This document shows positions 1-12,029 of a stretch of 64,000 nucleotides of DNA, piece by piece. Positions within the stretch are counted from its first letter, which is position 1; each line of letters begins with the position of its first letter. A program made the position numbers and the translations under genes. Source of the stretch: Glycine soja (lineage: Eukaryota; Streptophyta; Magnoliopsida; Fabales; Fabaceae); NCBI RefSeq assembly GCF_004193775.1, contig NC_041021.1, positions 36,095,718 to 36,159,717 on the forward strand. Direction: 5' to 3'. The notes beneath the pieces were generated by a model. That model worked only from the letters and a program-made list of their open reading frames with translations, searched no databases and was not told the DNA's origin.

Positions 1-1265
1 TCACAATATAAAATTTGTATAATATGATATACTTGAGAGGTACCATAAATTATAATATTGAATGTGGTGAATTTTATATTGTATTAGAAAATACAACGAT
101 GTTAAATGGATCTCTGATCCATATGAGACAAAGTCCACCAAAGGTTTCATCATTGCATTTGGTTATGGCACATGTTTTAGAACTATCATAACGTATTTCC
201 CACTATATTAAAAGGATACAATGATGTTAATTGAATCTTTAATTTAGATGAGAATAAATATAATTTATGAGAATTTATTCTAATTTTAGAAATGGTGTCA
301 CTTGGAAATTCAACCAAGTAAACCTATATAATTTGATCTACAATGAAGATTGAGTTTTGGCTCAATAGTAATGAGATTGATTAGTTAAGAAATTTAGCAA
401 ACATATTCCTTTATGGAAAAGTGCATATTCTATATGTTTTGAATGCTAACAGGCAACAATAAGAGTACATCTTGTAATTAAAAATAAAGAGATATTTTGG
501 TGAAATAATTGTTTAAAAGATATAAGTGTTTTGATTATGTGAAGTCATTAATGGATTCGGCCAATCCTTGACTTAAACCCCTAGGAAAGAAATTATCGTT
601 TGAAACACCAAGGGGAATGAGACTTAATCAACTTGAAAACAAACAAATGATGGTAGTCCAACCTTTGTGATTAGAGATCCCATGAAGAAGGTTCAATGGG
701 AAAAACAAGTCACTTGTTAATTTTGTTAGCACTAAGTATTTTTAACCAATTTTCATCTTTTAGTCTCTTCCTATGGTGTGAGAAAGTGTTAAATGTTGCA
801 TTAATGTGAGGTTAAACTTTATAGTTAAGCTTTAAGTAGTTATGAGAAAGCTTAACAACTTATATAAAGTTTTTAATGATTTTCATATCCCTTATAGGTG
901 GTGTATGAATTATAGCATACATTTAATAAAATCACCTATATGAGTGTCAAGTGGGACCACTTGTATGAAAGCCTGGTAAGGTCTCTAGAACACTCATGAA
1001 TACCGAACACACGTATAACCTATAAATGCAAATCAACAAGAATTGTGGGGGTGTAATGTGATTGATAGACCACTAATACACAACAAGTGTTTTGAGTTCA
1101 ATAGTTTGTTATACTCACTACACTGTGTGTTAAGTCCTATTAGGTTAGGTCTGGTTCAATTGCTTGCTACACCATGTCCAACGCATTACATCCTATATGA
1201 GAACCTAGGAATTTTTTTCTTTTTTCTTTTCGAAAAGCTTTAACCTTTTAAAATAAGTGGGGGAT
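1..1265 (+). pseudogene. 3' end of a Copia retrotransposon pol (RNase H end), decayed
   Basis: Conceptual translation of the plus strand gives scattered pieces of a Copia RNase H C-terminus. Around 400-480 there is an 'IPLW' stretch followed by a decayed line ending 'LVIKNKEIFW'. Around 535-640 'YVKSLMDSAN' and 'FETPRGMRL' correspond to the family's usual ending, where a Lys-Gly-Leu-rich segment is followed by 'ETSRGMGLKP'. Stops and frame breaks interrupt it throughout, so it cannot be translated. A purine-rich tract ending near 1265 lies directly before a TG-starting repeat, as expected for the polypurine tract before a 3' LTR. The rest of the element lies left of the window. The call rests on short motifs only. 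Confidence 0.55.
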
Positions 1266-1860
1266 TGTTGTATATTTTGATTAAAAACTAAATATTTCAA
1301 AAGGTTAAAATCTTATAATAATTATGCAAAATTATTTCCATTTTAATGACATTAATTTCATATTGTAATTAGTTTTATTTCCTATTTTAATATGTATTAA
1401 TATCATATTTTAATTGTTATTATTACCTATTTTAATAGTATTAATTAACTTTTATTTTTTATTAATTAACTTTATTATAAAGAGGATTCAGTTAGTCATA
1501 AGTGAAATATCTTTTTCCAAGGCTTTGTTTTTCTCTGTGAGTTTCTGGGTTAGTCTCACAAAAAAAAAAAGCACATGTTAGTTTTGTTGCCCCAAAAACC
1601 ATTTTGGGAACAACTTGTTATATCCTAATAGACTTGCACATATTAGGCGGATAAGTCCTTGACAATAATATAATTTTACACGTCTCACGTTTACATTATT
1701 CGTGACCATACTGTTCATAGATAGTAGTTAAGGAATAATCTATTTGTGGCTCAAGAATTGTTCGAAACTGATCATGGTTCTGAGCTTAAGGGACAACAAG
1801 GGATACAAACCGATATCACTCGCTCCAACCGTTATTGGTGCATTTCCAGAAATATTATGC
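1266..1860 (+). repeat. Probable 3' LTR of the Copia remnant
   Basis: Begins TGTTGTATATTTTG immediately after the purine tract AAGTGGGGGAT, the order polypurine tract then LTR. The stretch has no coding potential. The right-hand end is uncertain: I see no clear CA terminus or target duplication, and the limit given is approximate. Confidence 0.4.
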
Positions 1861-1879
1861 TTAGGAATTGTATTCTCAT

Positions 1880-3630
1880 AAACATATTTGGTTAATGTTT
1901 AGTAGTTTTAAAAGGAAAAAAGAATTTAAAATTTACTTATTTAAAAGTAGAAAAATATAAATAAAAAAGAAAGATAGAAGAATGTAGTGTGAATAAGTAA
2001 TTATTCTAGACAATATGAATAAGTACTCATATGGCTATAGAGAGGAGATCAGATCAAGGCAAGGTTCTTTTAGCAGAATTCAAAGGCTCAACACTCACAT
2101 TTCGTTCATCATGGAGTTACAACTCTCTTGCCTAGCTACTTTAGAGACTCAATTTCAGATAGTCATTGATAAGCTTGTTCTGTATCAGAAGACCAATTGC
2201 TACAAAGGCAAGGAGTTGCTGATTGAAGATGATGAAGATGCTTCACCAATCAGATTTGTTAAAGCTTGACTTGGTCATCTTTTCAAACGTAAATTTGAAA
2301 CAAAAGACTGAGTTCACCAATCTGGATTGTTATGCCATGAAGATGTTTTATAGACTGAAGGAATGCTGCTTTAGTTTAAAACCTGATGAGAAGCCACTTG
2401 CAGATGCGGTTCACCATGAAGTTGGACAATACTATCAGACCCTGAACCATACTTGTTTCACCCAAGAAACATCATTCAACATGGTATGTACATGGACAAA
2501 GGAGTTCTATGTTGTGTCTGATTGCACCTCTCCTTCGTAGAGTTCCTGCCCTTCTCCAGATTCTTCTTCACACACCATGTGGATCTTATCATTGAAGAAG
2601 TTGAATATGATGTTATATATATAATTTATTATTAAATAAAAATTAATTATTACCATCTCATTATCTTTTTCCAATTTCTTTTTTTTCATGCTAATATAAG
2701 GATCTAAAATTTTAGGATGAAACACACTTATTAGGTTACATTGCTTCAGTTTTTAAATTTTTTTTTCTACAAGGCTAACATTTTTAATTAGTATGTAAAA
2801 ATATAATAATTCTTAAATTGATTTCAAATGTATGTAATTTTGTATTTCATTTAAATTGTATAATTGTGGTGATGAAATTTATATTCCATTTAAATCGATT
2901 TCAAATTAAATTAAATTTCTGAATTGAATTTGACACTAATCAAGCTATATTCATGAATAAATTTGTAATCAAAAATTAAATTTTTAATCAATTGATAAAT
3001 AATTTCTTGAATAAATTGATAATTTTAATTATTACCTTAAAAATTATCAATTGATAATTTTATATTTAAAAAAATTATTTAAGGTAATCCATATGTCATC
3101 CATATGTTTAATAATGATGAATAAAATTATGTCATCCATATGTTTAATAATGATGAATAAAATTATATTCATTTTTTTGTGGTCAATTTTTTTTACTAAA
3201 ATTTATATTCAATTTAAATTGGTGGATAATGTGTACAAAAATTTTGCTAATTAATAATTACTATTTAAAAGTTTATTGCTAGCGATCAATGATAATAATC
3301 ATAAGAATTTCAATTATAATGATTTAAAAAAATTACAATTTTATTATTATTTCAAATAAATATATTACATGGAGCTCTTGAGAATGCCACACGTATACTT
3401 TCCTTTTATAAAACATTTTCCTATGTATATTGTATATAGTATAGAGTATAGATTAATTAAATAATAAAGGATATACTACTTTTTGATGATAATAGGAAAC
3501 CAAATAATTTATAACATGTAAACTGTTATAAATATTATTGAACGAGTTATTTATATTCTAAAATTTATTATTTTAAAAAAATTACACTATGAAACATATT
3601 TTAAAATACGAAAATACAAATGTATATTAG
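1880..3630. other. AT-rich intergenic DNA with an unexplained reading-frame pair
   Basis: Mostly AT-rich spacer. Two overlapping frames on the plus strand (2015-2269 and 2223-2540) have a more balanced composition than their surroundings and could be a decayed gene fragment, but I recognise no domain in them. The rest shows nothing beyond the direct repeat at 3093-3164. Confidence 0.4.
3093..3164. repeat. Perfect 36-bp direct repeat, two copies
   Basis: The unit starting ATGTCATCCATATGTTTAAT occurs at 3093-3128 and again at 3129-3164 without a mismatch. This is a recent local duplication in AT-rich spacer about 570 bp upstream of the inhibitor-like gene. Confidence 0.9.
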
Positions 3631-3634
3631 TTTG

Positions 3635-3644
3635 TATATATAAA
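3635..3644 (+). promoter_or_regulatory. TATA box of the inhibitor-like gene
   Basis: TATATATAAA, about 87 bp before the ATG at 3731, at the usual distance for a plant core promoter with a short leader. It is the only such element between the AT-rich spacer and the gene, although AT-rich background weakens the call. Confidence 0.5.
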
Positions 3645-3730
3645 TCCATAACCCAACACCTTGAAGAATTAACTCACTCGCTCCAACCACAACCAAGGTC
3701 CCTTGATTGAGTTGAGACTCTCATGACAAA

Positions 3731-4159
3731 ATGAATTTTTCAACACCATGTTCCTTATTGCTCACCCTTTGCTTGATCCTTATTTCTCAGTCTCCTTTGC
3801 CTACAAATGCTAGAGCTCATGGTCGTGACATGATTGGCCAAAAATTGCACAAGGGAATAGAAGGGCAGAATTTTCTTAAGGGATTGGTGAAGGCAAAATC
3901 TTCTCCGGCCATTGCTTTATGTGCAAACTTTGTTATATATAATGGGGTGGTTAACGGTTTCAAAGTTGCCATGGTCGAGCTGAAACATGATCCTATGATG
4001 GCTAACTATGATGCCGGTGTTATTAGTGATGAACCTGCAACCTGTGAGAGAGCATTAGCTGATGAACGTACTGTTGACCCTGCAATCTCTGCTGTTAACA
4101 ATCATATAACGTTGCTTAGCGCCGTTGCACCCTACGCCATAGATAAAGTTACTGCGTAG
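3731..4159 (+). CDS. Short PMEI/invertase-inhibitor-like secreted protein
   Basis: Encodes 142 residues in a single exon. Residues 1-27 form a signal peptide (hydrophobic LLLTLCLILISQ core, then a small-residue cleavage area), so the product should go to the apoplast. Residues 55-140 match the last helices of the plant pectin methylesterase/invertase inhibitor family: an 'LCANF' cysteine, a helix with 'VELKHDPMMANYDAGVISDEPATCERAL', then the final helix with 'ITLLSAVAPYAID'. Members are usually about 170-200 residues with four conserved cysteines in two disulfides. Here the N-terminal helical hairpin, with its first cysteine pair, is missing, and only the second pair (Cys around 63 and 108) remains. 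It may therefore be a decayed copy or a non-inhibitory relative. The family is clear, but whether it inhibits pectin methylesterase or invertase cannot be told from sequence. Confidence 0.75.
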   Translation: MNFSTPCSLLLTLCLILISQSPLPTNARAHGRDMIGQKLHKGIEGQNFLKGLVKAKSSPAIALCANFVIYNGVVNGFKVAMVELKHDPMMANYDAGVISDEPATCERALADERTVDPAISAVNNHITLLSAVAPYAIDKVTA

Positions 4160-5434
4160 GAGTTTCTATTTGTTTTAGCATCTCCTTTGGTGAGGAGGGA
4201 GAGTAAATAAAAAATCAAATAGAAGTTTATTATTTTTCTGCTCTTGGGGTGTTGACCATCACTACTTCCTACTGATATGTATGGCATTTTGTTTACTGAT
4301 ATAGATCTTTTTTTATTACTGACTTGGCATTTGCATTTTTTTCTGTCAAATTAAACTTTGGCTGCGTGTGATTATCTGGGTGATTCTTAGTACCCATTGT
4401 CGGAAACATTCAACCAAATTTTATGAGCTGACTTTTCATTTGAAGGTTATTTTTTTCAATGATTTATATTCTAGATTATTCATCTTGTCCTTGGTTCATT
4501 GCTTTGTAACTTTAATAGTGTCTCTTGCAGGTACTTGGTGGTCTTTCTCTAATGTTCCTTTTACGAATGAATTTATTGAGGATGAAAAATGGTGATGGGT
4601 CGTAATTGGGTTTGATTCAATGTTTGCAGATATAAATTATAAAATATTGAAGAAACAAGGCAGCCAAAGGTTGAACAAAATCAAATTTCAGCATTCCATC
4701 AAGTAATTAATGGTGTTAGATAAATAATTTGATTAAAATTGATTGTGACTAGGTTAAATTTTTAGCTTTTAAGGTGAACAGAATTAATTGTTTGTGATTT
4801 CACATTGTCTAAATAAAAATATCTTTTCAAAATTATATTTTAAGTACCATTTTTAAAATTCTACCAAAATCTAAATAAATAACATACCGTCGTGCCAAAA
4901 GCCTACTAGAATTTAAATCATTTGGTTACTTTGCCTTTATTCAATGATTCTGTTCTGCTGGGTGAACCAATTCTAAGGTAATAGACATGTTCAGATTAAA
5001 AACAGTTAGTATAGAAATAGAATGACGTTCTTCTTCATGGGGATATCTTTACCAGTGTATTTGAACTACAAGACTTTTAAGGGGTGGCCGTACTGAGTAA
5101 TTAGCCTTAATTGTCAAAGAAAAAAGTAATACAAGGTGTGCAGATCATTTTACAAGGTAAATTAGAATTACAAGCTGTTTTTTTTTTTCAATCATTGCAA
5201 TTTGTAATTAGATTCACTTGTTTGGCTTACATATTTGCCCAAGTAGGAAAAAAAAAACCATTAGCCAAGTTGGTGGGCCTCATCGCAAAATGCTAAAATT
5301 GCTGAGCCACAACCCCTTGCAAAGCATACAAATATAACATACATCATGGAGAAACAAATCAGAAACTGGATATATAATTTATAAAATGGATGAAGTGGAA
5401 GAATACTTTGTAATATTTATATGTATTCTCCCCT

Positions 5435-6575
5435 TCAGAACTGAACCTTGCTGATGAAAGACTGGCCAAATCTCCAAGTAGAGGGTGCCACATTATAAGC
5501 TGTGCGAATCCTTCCATTGCTGAGTTGTACTCTGAAGGACAAGCTCTGACCATTGAGATAGCTTAAGCTTTGCCAGTTAGCTCCCCAATTTCTTGACATG
5601 GGTTCCCAGTTACTCATTTTGGACCCTTTGATCCAAACTCTTGAAACATCCCCTGCTCCTCCCACGTTGCTTATAAGCACTAGTTCAAAATAGTCTCTCC
5701 CATTGATGGTAAATCTGATGCCTCCAGTTCTTTTGCACCCAACTCTGCATAGATGCAACACAAAATTTGAACATGTATTTATTAGCTAGCTGTATCCATC
5801 ATCATGTTTGAAAATCCGTCAAGGAATAAAAAATTATAACTACTAATTTCTTTCTTAGTAGACGTGATGTGGAACCAAACACGCTAGAAATCATTTTCGC
5901 ATTTTAGAAAATAAAAGGAAAACACATAGTTAGGATATGACATAACATACTTTCTGTAAAGAATCGGAACAATGCCAGCCTTGTATTTGGCAATGGTCTC
6001 AAAGGCAGGTTGAGACATGTCAAAGTGTGGTCTAGGAGGATTACACCAACCACCATTGTCACTAGGGAGTGCATAGTTTGGAGGGCAGAAATTTGTGGCA
6101 GTGATTGTGATGGAAGTGCCCCTGAGGCACCATTGGGGCACTTGGCTTGCGTCACAAACTATCTGATAGCAACCACCGCATGACTTGCCATCATTAAACA
6201 AAGCAGTACTCAATGCAGCTGTTTTTATTCCATAACCATCAGTGTACAGATTTCCATACCCACATGCCCCACCTACAAGTACAAACAAGTTATACTCTTT
6301 CAAATTATGTGAAACTAATTGCTCTTATTTTGTACTTAAGTTTGAATTGAATTGAATTGAAGGGTGATTTAATGAACTTTAGAAATGATGATAAAAGAAG
6401 CACAACACAGAATGTATAACAATTTTTTACCCATTGTTCCTGTGGCATCACTTCCACCATAGAAAGTTGCATGAGCTCGCAGCCAAATTGCGGATGCTAC
6501 TCTAAGTTCTGTGGTGAATAACACCACAAGCATTATTAGACCACTGAAAATTAGTTTTTCCATCCCCTTTATCAC
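5435..6575 (-). CDS. EXPA: Alpha-expansin (three exons)
   Basis: Exons on the minus strand are 6575-6431, 6272-5951 and 5744-5435, with GT/AG borders, giving 258 residues. The usual alpha-expansin length is about 250. A signal peptide (about residues 1-29, [13 protein letters not shown] core) is followed by the double-psi barrel domain: '[14 protein letters not shown]', 'GACGYGNLY', 'SCGGCYQI', 'NFCPPNY' and the HFD motif in '[11 protein letters not shown]', with the cysteines in place. '[10 protein letters not shown]' is the alpha-type signature. The third exon encodes the C-terminal binding domain: '[26 protein letters not shown]', '[11 protein letters not shown]', '[12 protein letters not shown]', ending in KVQF. 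Expansins loosen walls non-enzymatically by acting on cellulose/xyloglucan contacts. Met at 6563 is an alternative start four codons downstream. The segment usually seen as 'RRVPC' is 'RKVGC' here, a mild departure. It looks functional. Confidence 0.93.
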
Positions 6576-6664
6576 TCTTACTCTCTCTATCTTTCTCTTT
6601 CTGAGTCTGATTCCTGAACAAGGACTTTCTTAATTTGCTGCTTGAGATGACAAACTCCTATGTG

Positions 6665-6672
6665 GTATTTAT
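6665..6672 (-). promoter_or_regulatory. TATA box of the expansin gene
   Basis: Minus-strand TATAAATA lies about 90 bp upstream of the expansin ATG in otherwise mixed-composition sequence. It is followed by a pyrimidine/CT-rich leader (6560-6620), as in many plant core promoters. Confidence 0.6.
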
Positions 6673-6679
6673 AGTTGCT

Positions 6680-9283
6680 GTAAGGGACATTTGACCCATA
6701 AAAAAAATTGACTCAAACTCAAATTCGTATTATCGAACAAAATGTTGTAGTTGACCCAAAAATTTGCTCTCTTATTATAAAAAGAATTAGTATGTAATGC
6801 ACGCATTAAAAAAAATACAAGGCAATTAGGTAGGTGTGAAGAAGACTCAACCCATTAAAATTATACACAACATGGATGCTAATTGCTAAACACGCCGTCT
6901 TCAGATTAATATTGATACTCATCTTGTATTTTCTGCATATGATTGATCAGACTCATTTTGCAGTGAAAGAACATGCTTTGATGGTCTTAGGATCCGTGGT
7001 ACGTAAATGGTACAGTCAAATGCAATTTGCATTTTGCAGCACATCTTGCTTCAAAGTAAACCATTCATAATTTAATATATGATGATGAATTGAATAAATT
7101 ACTTCTGAGTATCGTCAGAATACTACTCTATTTTAATGACAAACTAACTAACTAACAGATAGAAGATTCTTCTCCTCCCTCAATGTCAAAAGACCAACAT
7201 TTTTTAATGATATTCTGAAAAAAGATTGAACTGAAACGGTAGTAATTAAACTAATTGGTTCGGCTATGTTTTCAATTTGAATACTATCCAAATCAATAAT
7301 GAGTTAATGACAAATTTAATCACTAGAATCAAATGAACCACAATATGGAACACGGATAGATCTATAAAATATTTAAGGGTAGAATGAAAAGTATACAAAT
7401 TTTAACATAATTGTAAAAAATTAAAATTAATATACATTTAAAAATTGGGAAAAGATTAAAGGCCAGACTTGCCTCTTCCTAAACTCGTCCCTTTACCTAC
7501 CAATCTTGCTGAATCGTGACCTGACTTAGGGTGTGTTGAACTGGGCTTGAGTTTCGCTCAACGCCAATCCATTGCTAGGCTCATCTACATTCAGTGTGCA
7601 TTGAAACATGAGATTGGGATTCAACTAAAAAAACGCATACTTAGTTTTTAAATCAGTCATTTTAAAAGCTCAAAGATAAAACAAATTTTAGGAAAAATCA
7701 TTTAAGATGTCACACCCGACATGGTTAACCAAAGAAGCACAATTTTTAAAAGTTCAAGCCATATTTAATCTCTTGTACTCGTATATATTGAAAAACGTGG
7801 TTTGCTACAATGCCGCTAATGGTGATTTCTGTTAAACTATTGTATTATATTCTTTGTGTTTTTTTAATCATTATGTTTACGACAAAAAAATGTCAGCTTT
7901 TCACATTTTATCTAAATTCGTACAGTCTGTTCATTAGTTCATAACTTAATAACAATGCTGATAATAGAAAGGAGAAGGCTAATAACACACGTAATTCCTA
8001 ACATTTTTTTAACACACTAGTTATTATTGGATAGAATTTTTAAGCATCACTAAATAAAGTGAGTTTCACTGGTTTAATCACATTCCGTATTTAATAAGTC
8101 TCGTATAAATTTTATTTAGTAAGAAAAACATATTAAAAATGTATTGCTATTTCTTTTATGATACAAAGCCAATTCTTACACGCAAGAGCATTGAAGAAAA
8201 CATGAACATAAACATTTTCTTTAATGGTAGTTAGTAGTAACATGGAATGCCTTAGTATGTGCAATGGCCCTACCTTGTTTATCAATAAATGGAAACTTTT
8301 TATATTAGCAAATAGCCACTACTAAAGAAACTTTGACTAGCATGAATAAGTCAGCTATATGAAAAGGCTCATGAATTTATGCCAAATATTGTGCCTTATC
8401 TCGTGGAACTACGCCCATTTGCCACATGGCTGATGGCATCCCCTGCCATGTTCACCAAACAACTGCTTCACATACGAGGGCCCCATTGGCCATTGACATA
8501 CCCTCCTTTTATAGAATTTAATAATTTTTTTCAAACAAACAAACAAAAAAGCCTACAAATTTTCTAACAAATTAGGAGATCCGCTTATTGAATGCCTAAA
8601 CTTAAGCATGTGTTCAGTAAAGTTTTTTTTTCTAAAAAAAAAATCAAGTATTTAGGAAAAGAGTTTGTATAATGTAAAATATAATAGATCATATGAATCT
8701 AAAGAATATTTCTCCTTTTTCAATTCAAATACTTGGTTTTGCGACTTGAAAGTTGATGATTTAATATCATACATTCATTGCATACGTATATAATATTATG
8801 ATATTGTTTTGCCTAAAATGAATGATTATTTGAATATATCAACTTATTTTTTCTATAATACATATATTGAGAGCGTAAGAAAATCATATTAAAATAGACA
8901 ATTAAGATTTAAAATAATAAAAATAATTTAACCATCCATCATATATAATTAAATGACCAAGATTTACTCTTTGTATCTCTAACATTCTCATATGTTTTAT
9001 GTACACCCACATATAAAATCCAATAAATTAAATCAAACCAACTTGTTTTCATTATGGGCTTATTTGGTTCGAATTTGGTGAAAATAATTATGAAGCTAAA
9101 CCAAATTAAAAAATTATTTTAATTTAATTGATTCAATTTTTATATAAAACTAAACTAACTAGCAACCTCTCTTTTTCCCGTGTCGATTGATGTTTATTGT
9201 TATTGGGTCTTAACCGTAGAAGGCCCAATCAACTAGAGCTCAATCCAGCAATCTTGGGGTTTACTTTCTTTTCTGATTTCTAT
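6680..9283. other. Intergenic spacer, no gene seen
   Basis: AT-rich DNA between the expansin promoter and the Mutator-like element. Short open frames (for example 6876-7070 and 8379-8567) have no recognisable domain, splice context or codon bias. I see no clear element boundary here. Confidence 0.6.
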
Positions 9284-9292
9284 TTTCTAATA

Positions 9293-10685
9293 GGATAAAT
9301 AGCAATTTTTGTTCATAAATGTGTAATTAGCTTATAAATGTATTTCAGAAAAATGAAAATACAAAATTTAATCCCTAAAAGTGTAAAAAGTGCGACAAAT
9401 ATATCTAGTCGTTAACTTTCATCCGTCACCATTAATAAAATAGTCTACGTGACACAAAAGGACAAATTTGTCACTGAAATGATTGTCAATGTGGTCATCT
9501 CTAATTGTCAGCATAGAGACATATTTGTCATATAATATTTTTTTTACTTTTTGTCTTTCACTCCGCTGACAAATACGTCCCTAAAAGATGAAAATATAAA
9601 ATTTAGTTCCCGAAAATGTAGAAAATGCGATAAATATATCCGAACATTAATAGTAGATTGTGACTAATTATCATAATTTTAAAAATTTTATAAAGATTGT
9701 GACAAAATATTTTCAATGAAAGTGAATTTTTATTATTTTGGCGAATTCTTCTTACTTTTCTTCAACTATAAAAAAAAAATCAATCTCTTGGTTGTTAACT
9801 CTTGAAAATGTTATCAACACAGGAAAAAAATTAATTGTAAAATGATAAAAAAATCATTGTTTCTGTTTAATCAAATATTATTTATTTAATTGTTTTTTTA
9901 TAAATTTTTCATATTAAAATACGAATGTCTATTAGCATATGCAGTGACATCAAATTACAAATTATAATAAAAGTTTCTTGATTTTTCAATTATTTTTTTT
10001 AAATCATACACAATTATTTTTTATTGACTCATCATTTAAAAAATCATAACCTTAAAAAAAATCATTCCAAAGAAGATGAGAGTTTATTACAAATTAAAAG
10101 TGTCATTGCAATTACAATTTTCCCAAAAATTATTCATGATCTAATTTAACTATAATGTTTTACAATAAACATTTTTTTTTATTTGGACCTTTCATCAAGC
10201 ATGGGAGTATAAAAAAGTTGTTTACGAGTTTATAAAATTAATATTTTTTTCTTTTAGACTCAATTTAATTTACGAGTTTGTTAAAAAAAATTTATCACAA
10301 TCAGTATAATTTTTTTCAAATTATAATAATTAGTCACAATCTACTATTAGTGTCCGGATATATTTGTCACACTTTTTACACTTTCGGGGACTAAATTTTG
10401 TATTTTCATCTTTTAGTGACGCACTTGTCAACGGAGTGAAAGGACGACAAAAAAATATTATATGACAAATATGTATCTATGCTAGCAATTAGATATGACA
10501 ACGTTGACAATCATTTCAGTCATAAATTCGTCCGTCCCTCTATGTCACATAAACTATTTTATTAACGGTAACGGACAAAAGTTAACGACCAGATATATTT
10601 ATCGCACTAAATTTTATACTTTCATCTTTCAAGAACGCATTTATCAGCGAATTACACATTTAGGAACAAAATTGATTATTTATCC
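9293..10685. mobile_element. Non-autonomous Mutator-like element with long TIRs
   Basis: A 1393-bp element. Its left end, beginning GGATAAATA, and its right end, TATTTATCC, are inverted copies that stay similar for roughly 390 bp. For example, left 'TAGTAGATTGTGACTAATT' around 9650 has its reverse complement near 10330. The flanks are a perfect 9-bp direct repeat, TTTCTAATA, at 9284-9292 and 10686-10694. Nine-base target duplications with long TIRs are the hallmark of the Mutator superfamily. The interior (about 9680-10310) is AT-rich and has no transposase, so mobility would need a protein from elsewhere. It sits about 640 bp upstream of the coiled-coil gene's ATG. Confidence 0.88.
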
Positions 10686-10963
10686 TTTCTAATATGAGAA
10701 AAGGCACGCATTTCAAAATATGGAACACGAGATGTTTCTGTTTCGAAGTTGAAATGAATAACAAGGCGCTTGGATCCTAAATTCCTGATTTGAAGTTGCT
10801 ATTCTATGCGATCCAATCCTTCTCTCGCAACTATGAGATTTGAACAAACAATCAACGACTTGAACGGTAAAAACATTTCAACACTTTTCTTTGCTCTTAA
10901 AATGCAAATCGAACAGAAAATTCATCGATCTTTTTTGTTTCCTTTCTATGATTTATACAAATT

Positions 10964-11191
10964 AACATATGTTGATTTCTGATATATGCTTTTACTATGC
11001 CTTTCTAGTTTCGGATGTTCAATTTCACTCGCAGTGCTAGTGCTAGGGTTTTGCTCAAGTTAATTGCAACTTAGTCTAACATATGCTGATTTCTAATATA
11101 TGCTTTTACTTTGCCTTTCTAGTTTCGGATGTTCAATTTCACTCGTTGTGCTAGTGCTGGGGTTTCGCTCAAGTTAATTACAATTTAGTCT
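10964..11191. repeat. 114-bp tandem duplication in the leader of the coiled-coil gene
   Basis: Copies at 10964-11077 and 11078-11191 share 'TATGCTTTTACT', 'TTTCGGATGTTCAATTTCAC' and 'GTGCTAGTGCT' with only scattered differences. A third partial start follows near 11191. The array lies between a likely first non-coding exon (around 10800-10870) and the ATG at 11333, so probably in a leader intron. Confidence 0.85.
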
Positions 11192-11332
11192 AATATATGA
11201 TGATTTTTTTAATTATTATTGTTAGATTAATTTTGTGAATGTTTTGGTTATACCCAAAAATGATAAAAACTGCTTTTTAGGTTTGAAACACTAACATCAT
11301 ATACAGTTTACTAGTAACTCTAGGTATAACCG

Positions 11333-12026
11333 ATGTCAACTCAAAGGGAAATCACAGAGAGCGGAGCTATGAGGAAACGAATGAAACCTGAGGTATTTGT
11401 TTCTTCGTCTTTCAATCTTTTTCTATCGTGAATTTACCTTCTGTTCTTTTCGGCATCCTTTACTATTTCGATTTATTTTTTCTCACAAAAAATAGGTGGT
11501 AGAAAAGGTAGGAGATGAAACAAAATCAAAGACTGTAGAGGAGGAAGAATTTGAGGCGAACATTGCTGGATCTGAAGAAATGGAACTCAGTATCTCTCTT
11601 ATTCTTGAGAAGATTGAGAATTATACTCAGATGGTAGCCATATATAGTTATACACCTTGTGAAGCTTGGGATCATATTGTATAAAAATTTCAACTAAATC
11701 TTTGGCATGCTAAATGATGGATTGCATGTAGGTATATGAGCTCCTAGAATCAGGAAAAACAATGTTGAAGGAGCTAACCAATGCATTTGAAGGGAAACTG
11801 ATTATGTGAGCTGTGAAGTTGTCACTAAACATCTTTTACTTTTAATAGTGTTGGCTTTCTGTGGTTTGATCCTTTTAACTTTACAATACTCAGGATTCAC
11901 AAGGAGCAAGTGGAAAAATGGCAAGAAGAAATCAGAGAATTGTGTGCACTCGATGCCTCAAATGAAGAAGCCAATGCTCTTTTGCTTAATGCTCGATATC
12001 TTCTTCAGCCCACTTGTGATCATTAG
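11333..12026 (+). CDS. Small coiled-coil protein, four exons, family not recognised
   Basis: Exons 11333-11392, 11496-11633, 11732-11805 and 11894-12026 join in frame with GT/AG borders to give 134 residues ending 'LLQPTCDH'. The N-terminus is basic ('MRKRMKP', a possible nuclear signal at about residues 13-19), followed by an acidic stretch 'VEEEEFE' around residue 35. From about residue 45 to 120 it is predominantly helical with heptad-like hydrophobics ('MELSISLILEKIENYTQ', 'VYELLESGKTMLKEL', 'HKEQVEKWQEEIRELCAL'), so probably a coiled coil. I do not recognise the family and assign no function. Clean splice sites, consistent phase and lack of internal stops argue for a real gene, and the distance from the 5' untranslated region suggests a leader intron. 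Possible alternative 3' exons around 12582 were not resolved. Confidence 0.72.
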
Positions 12027-12029
12027 TGA

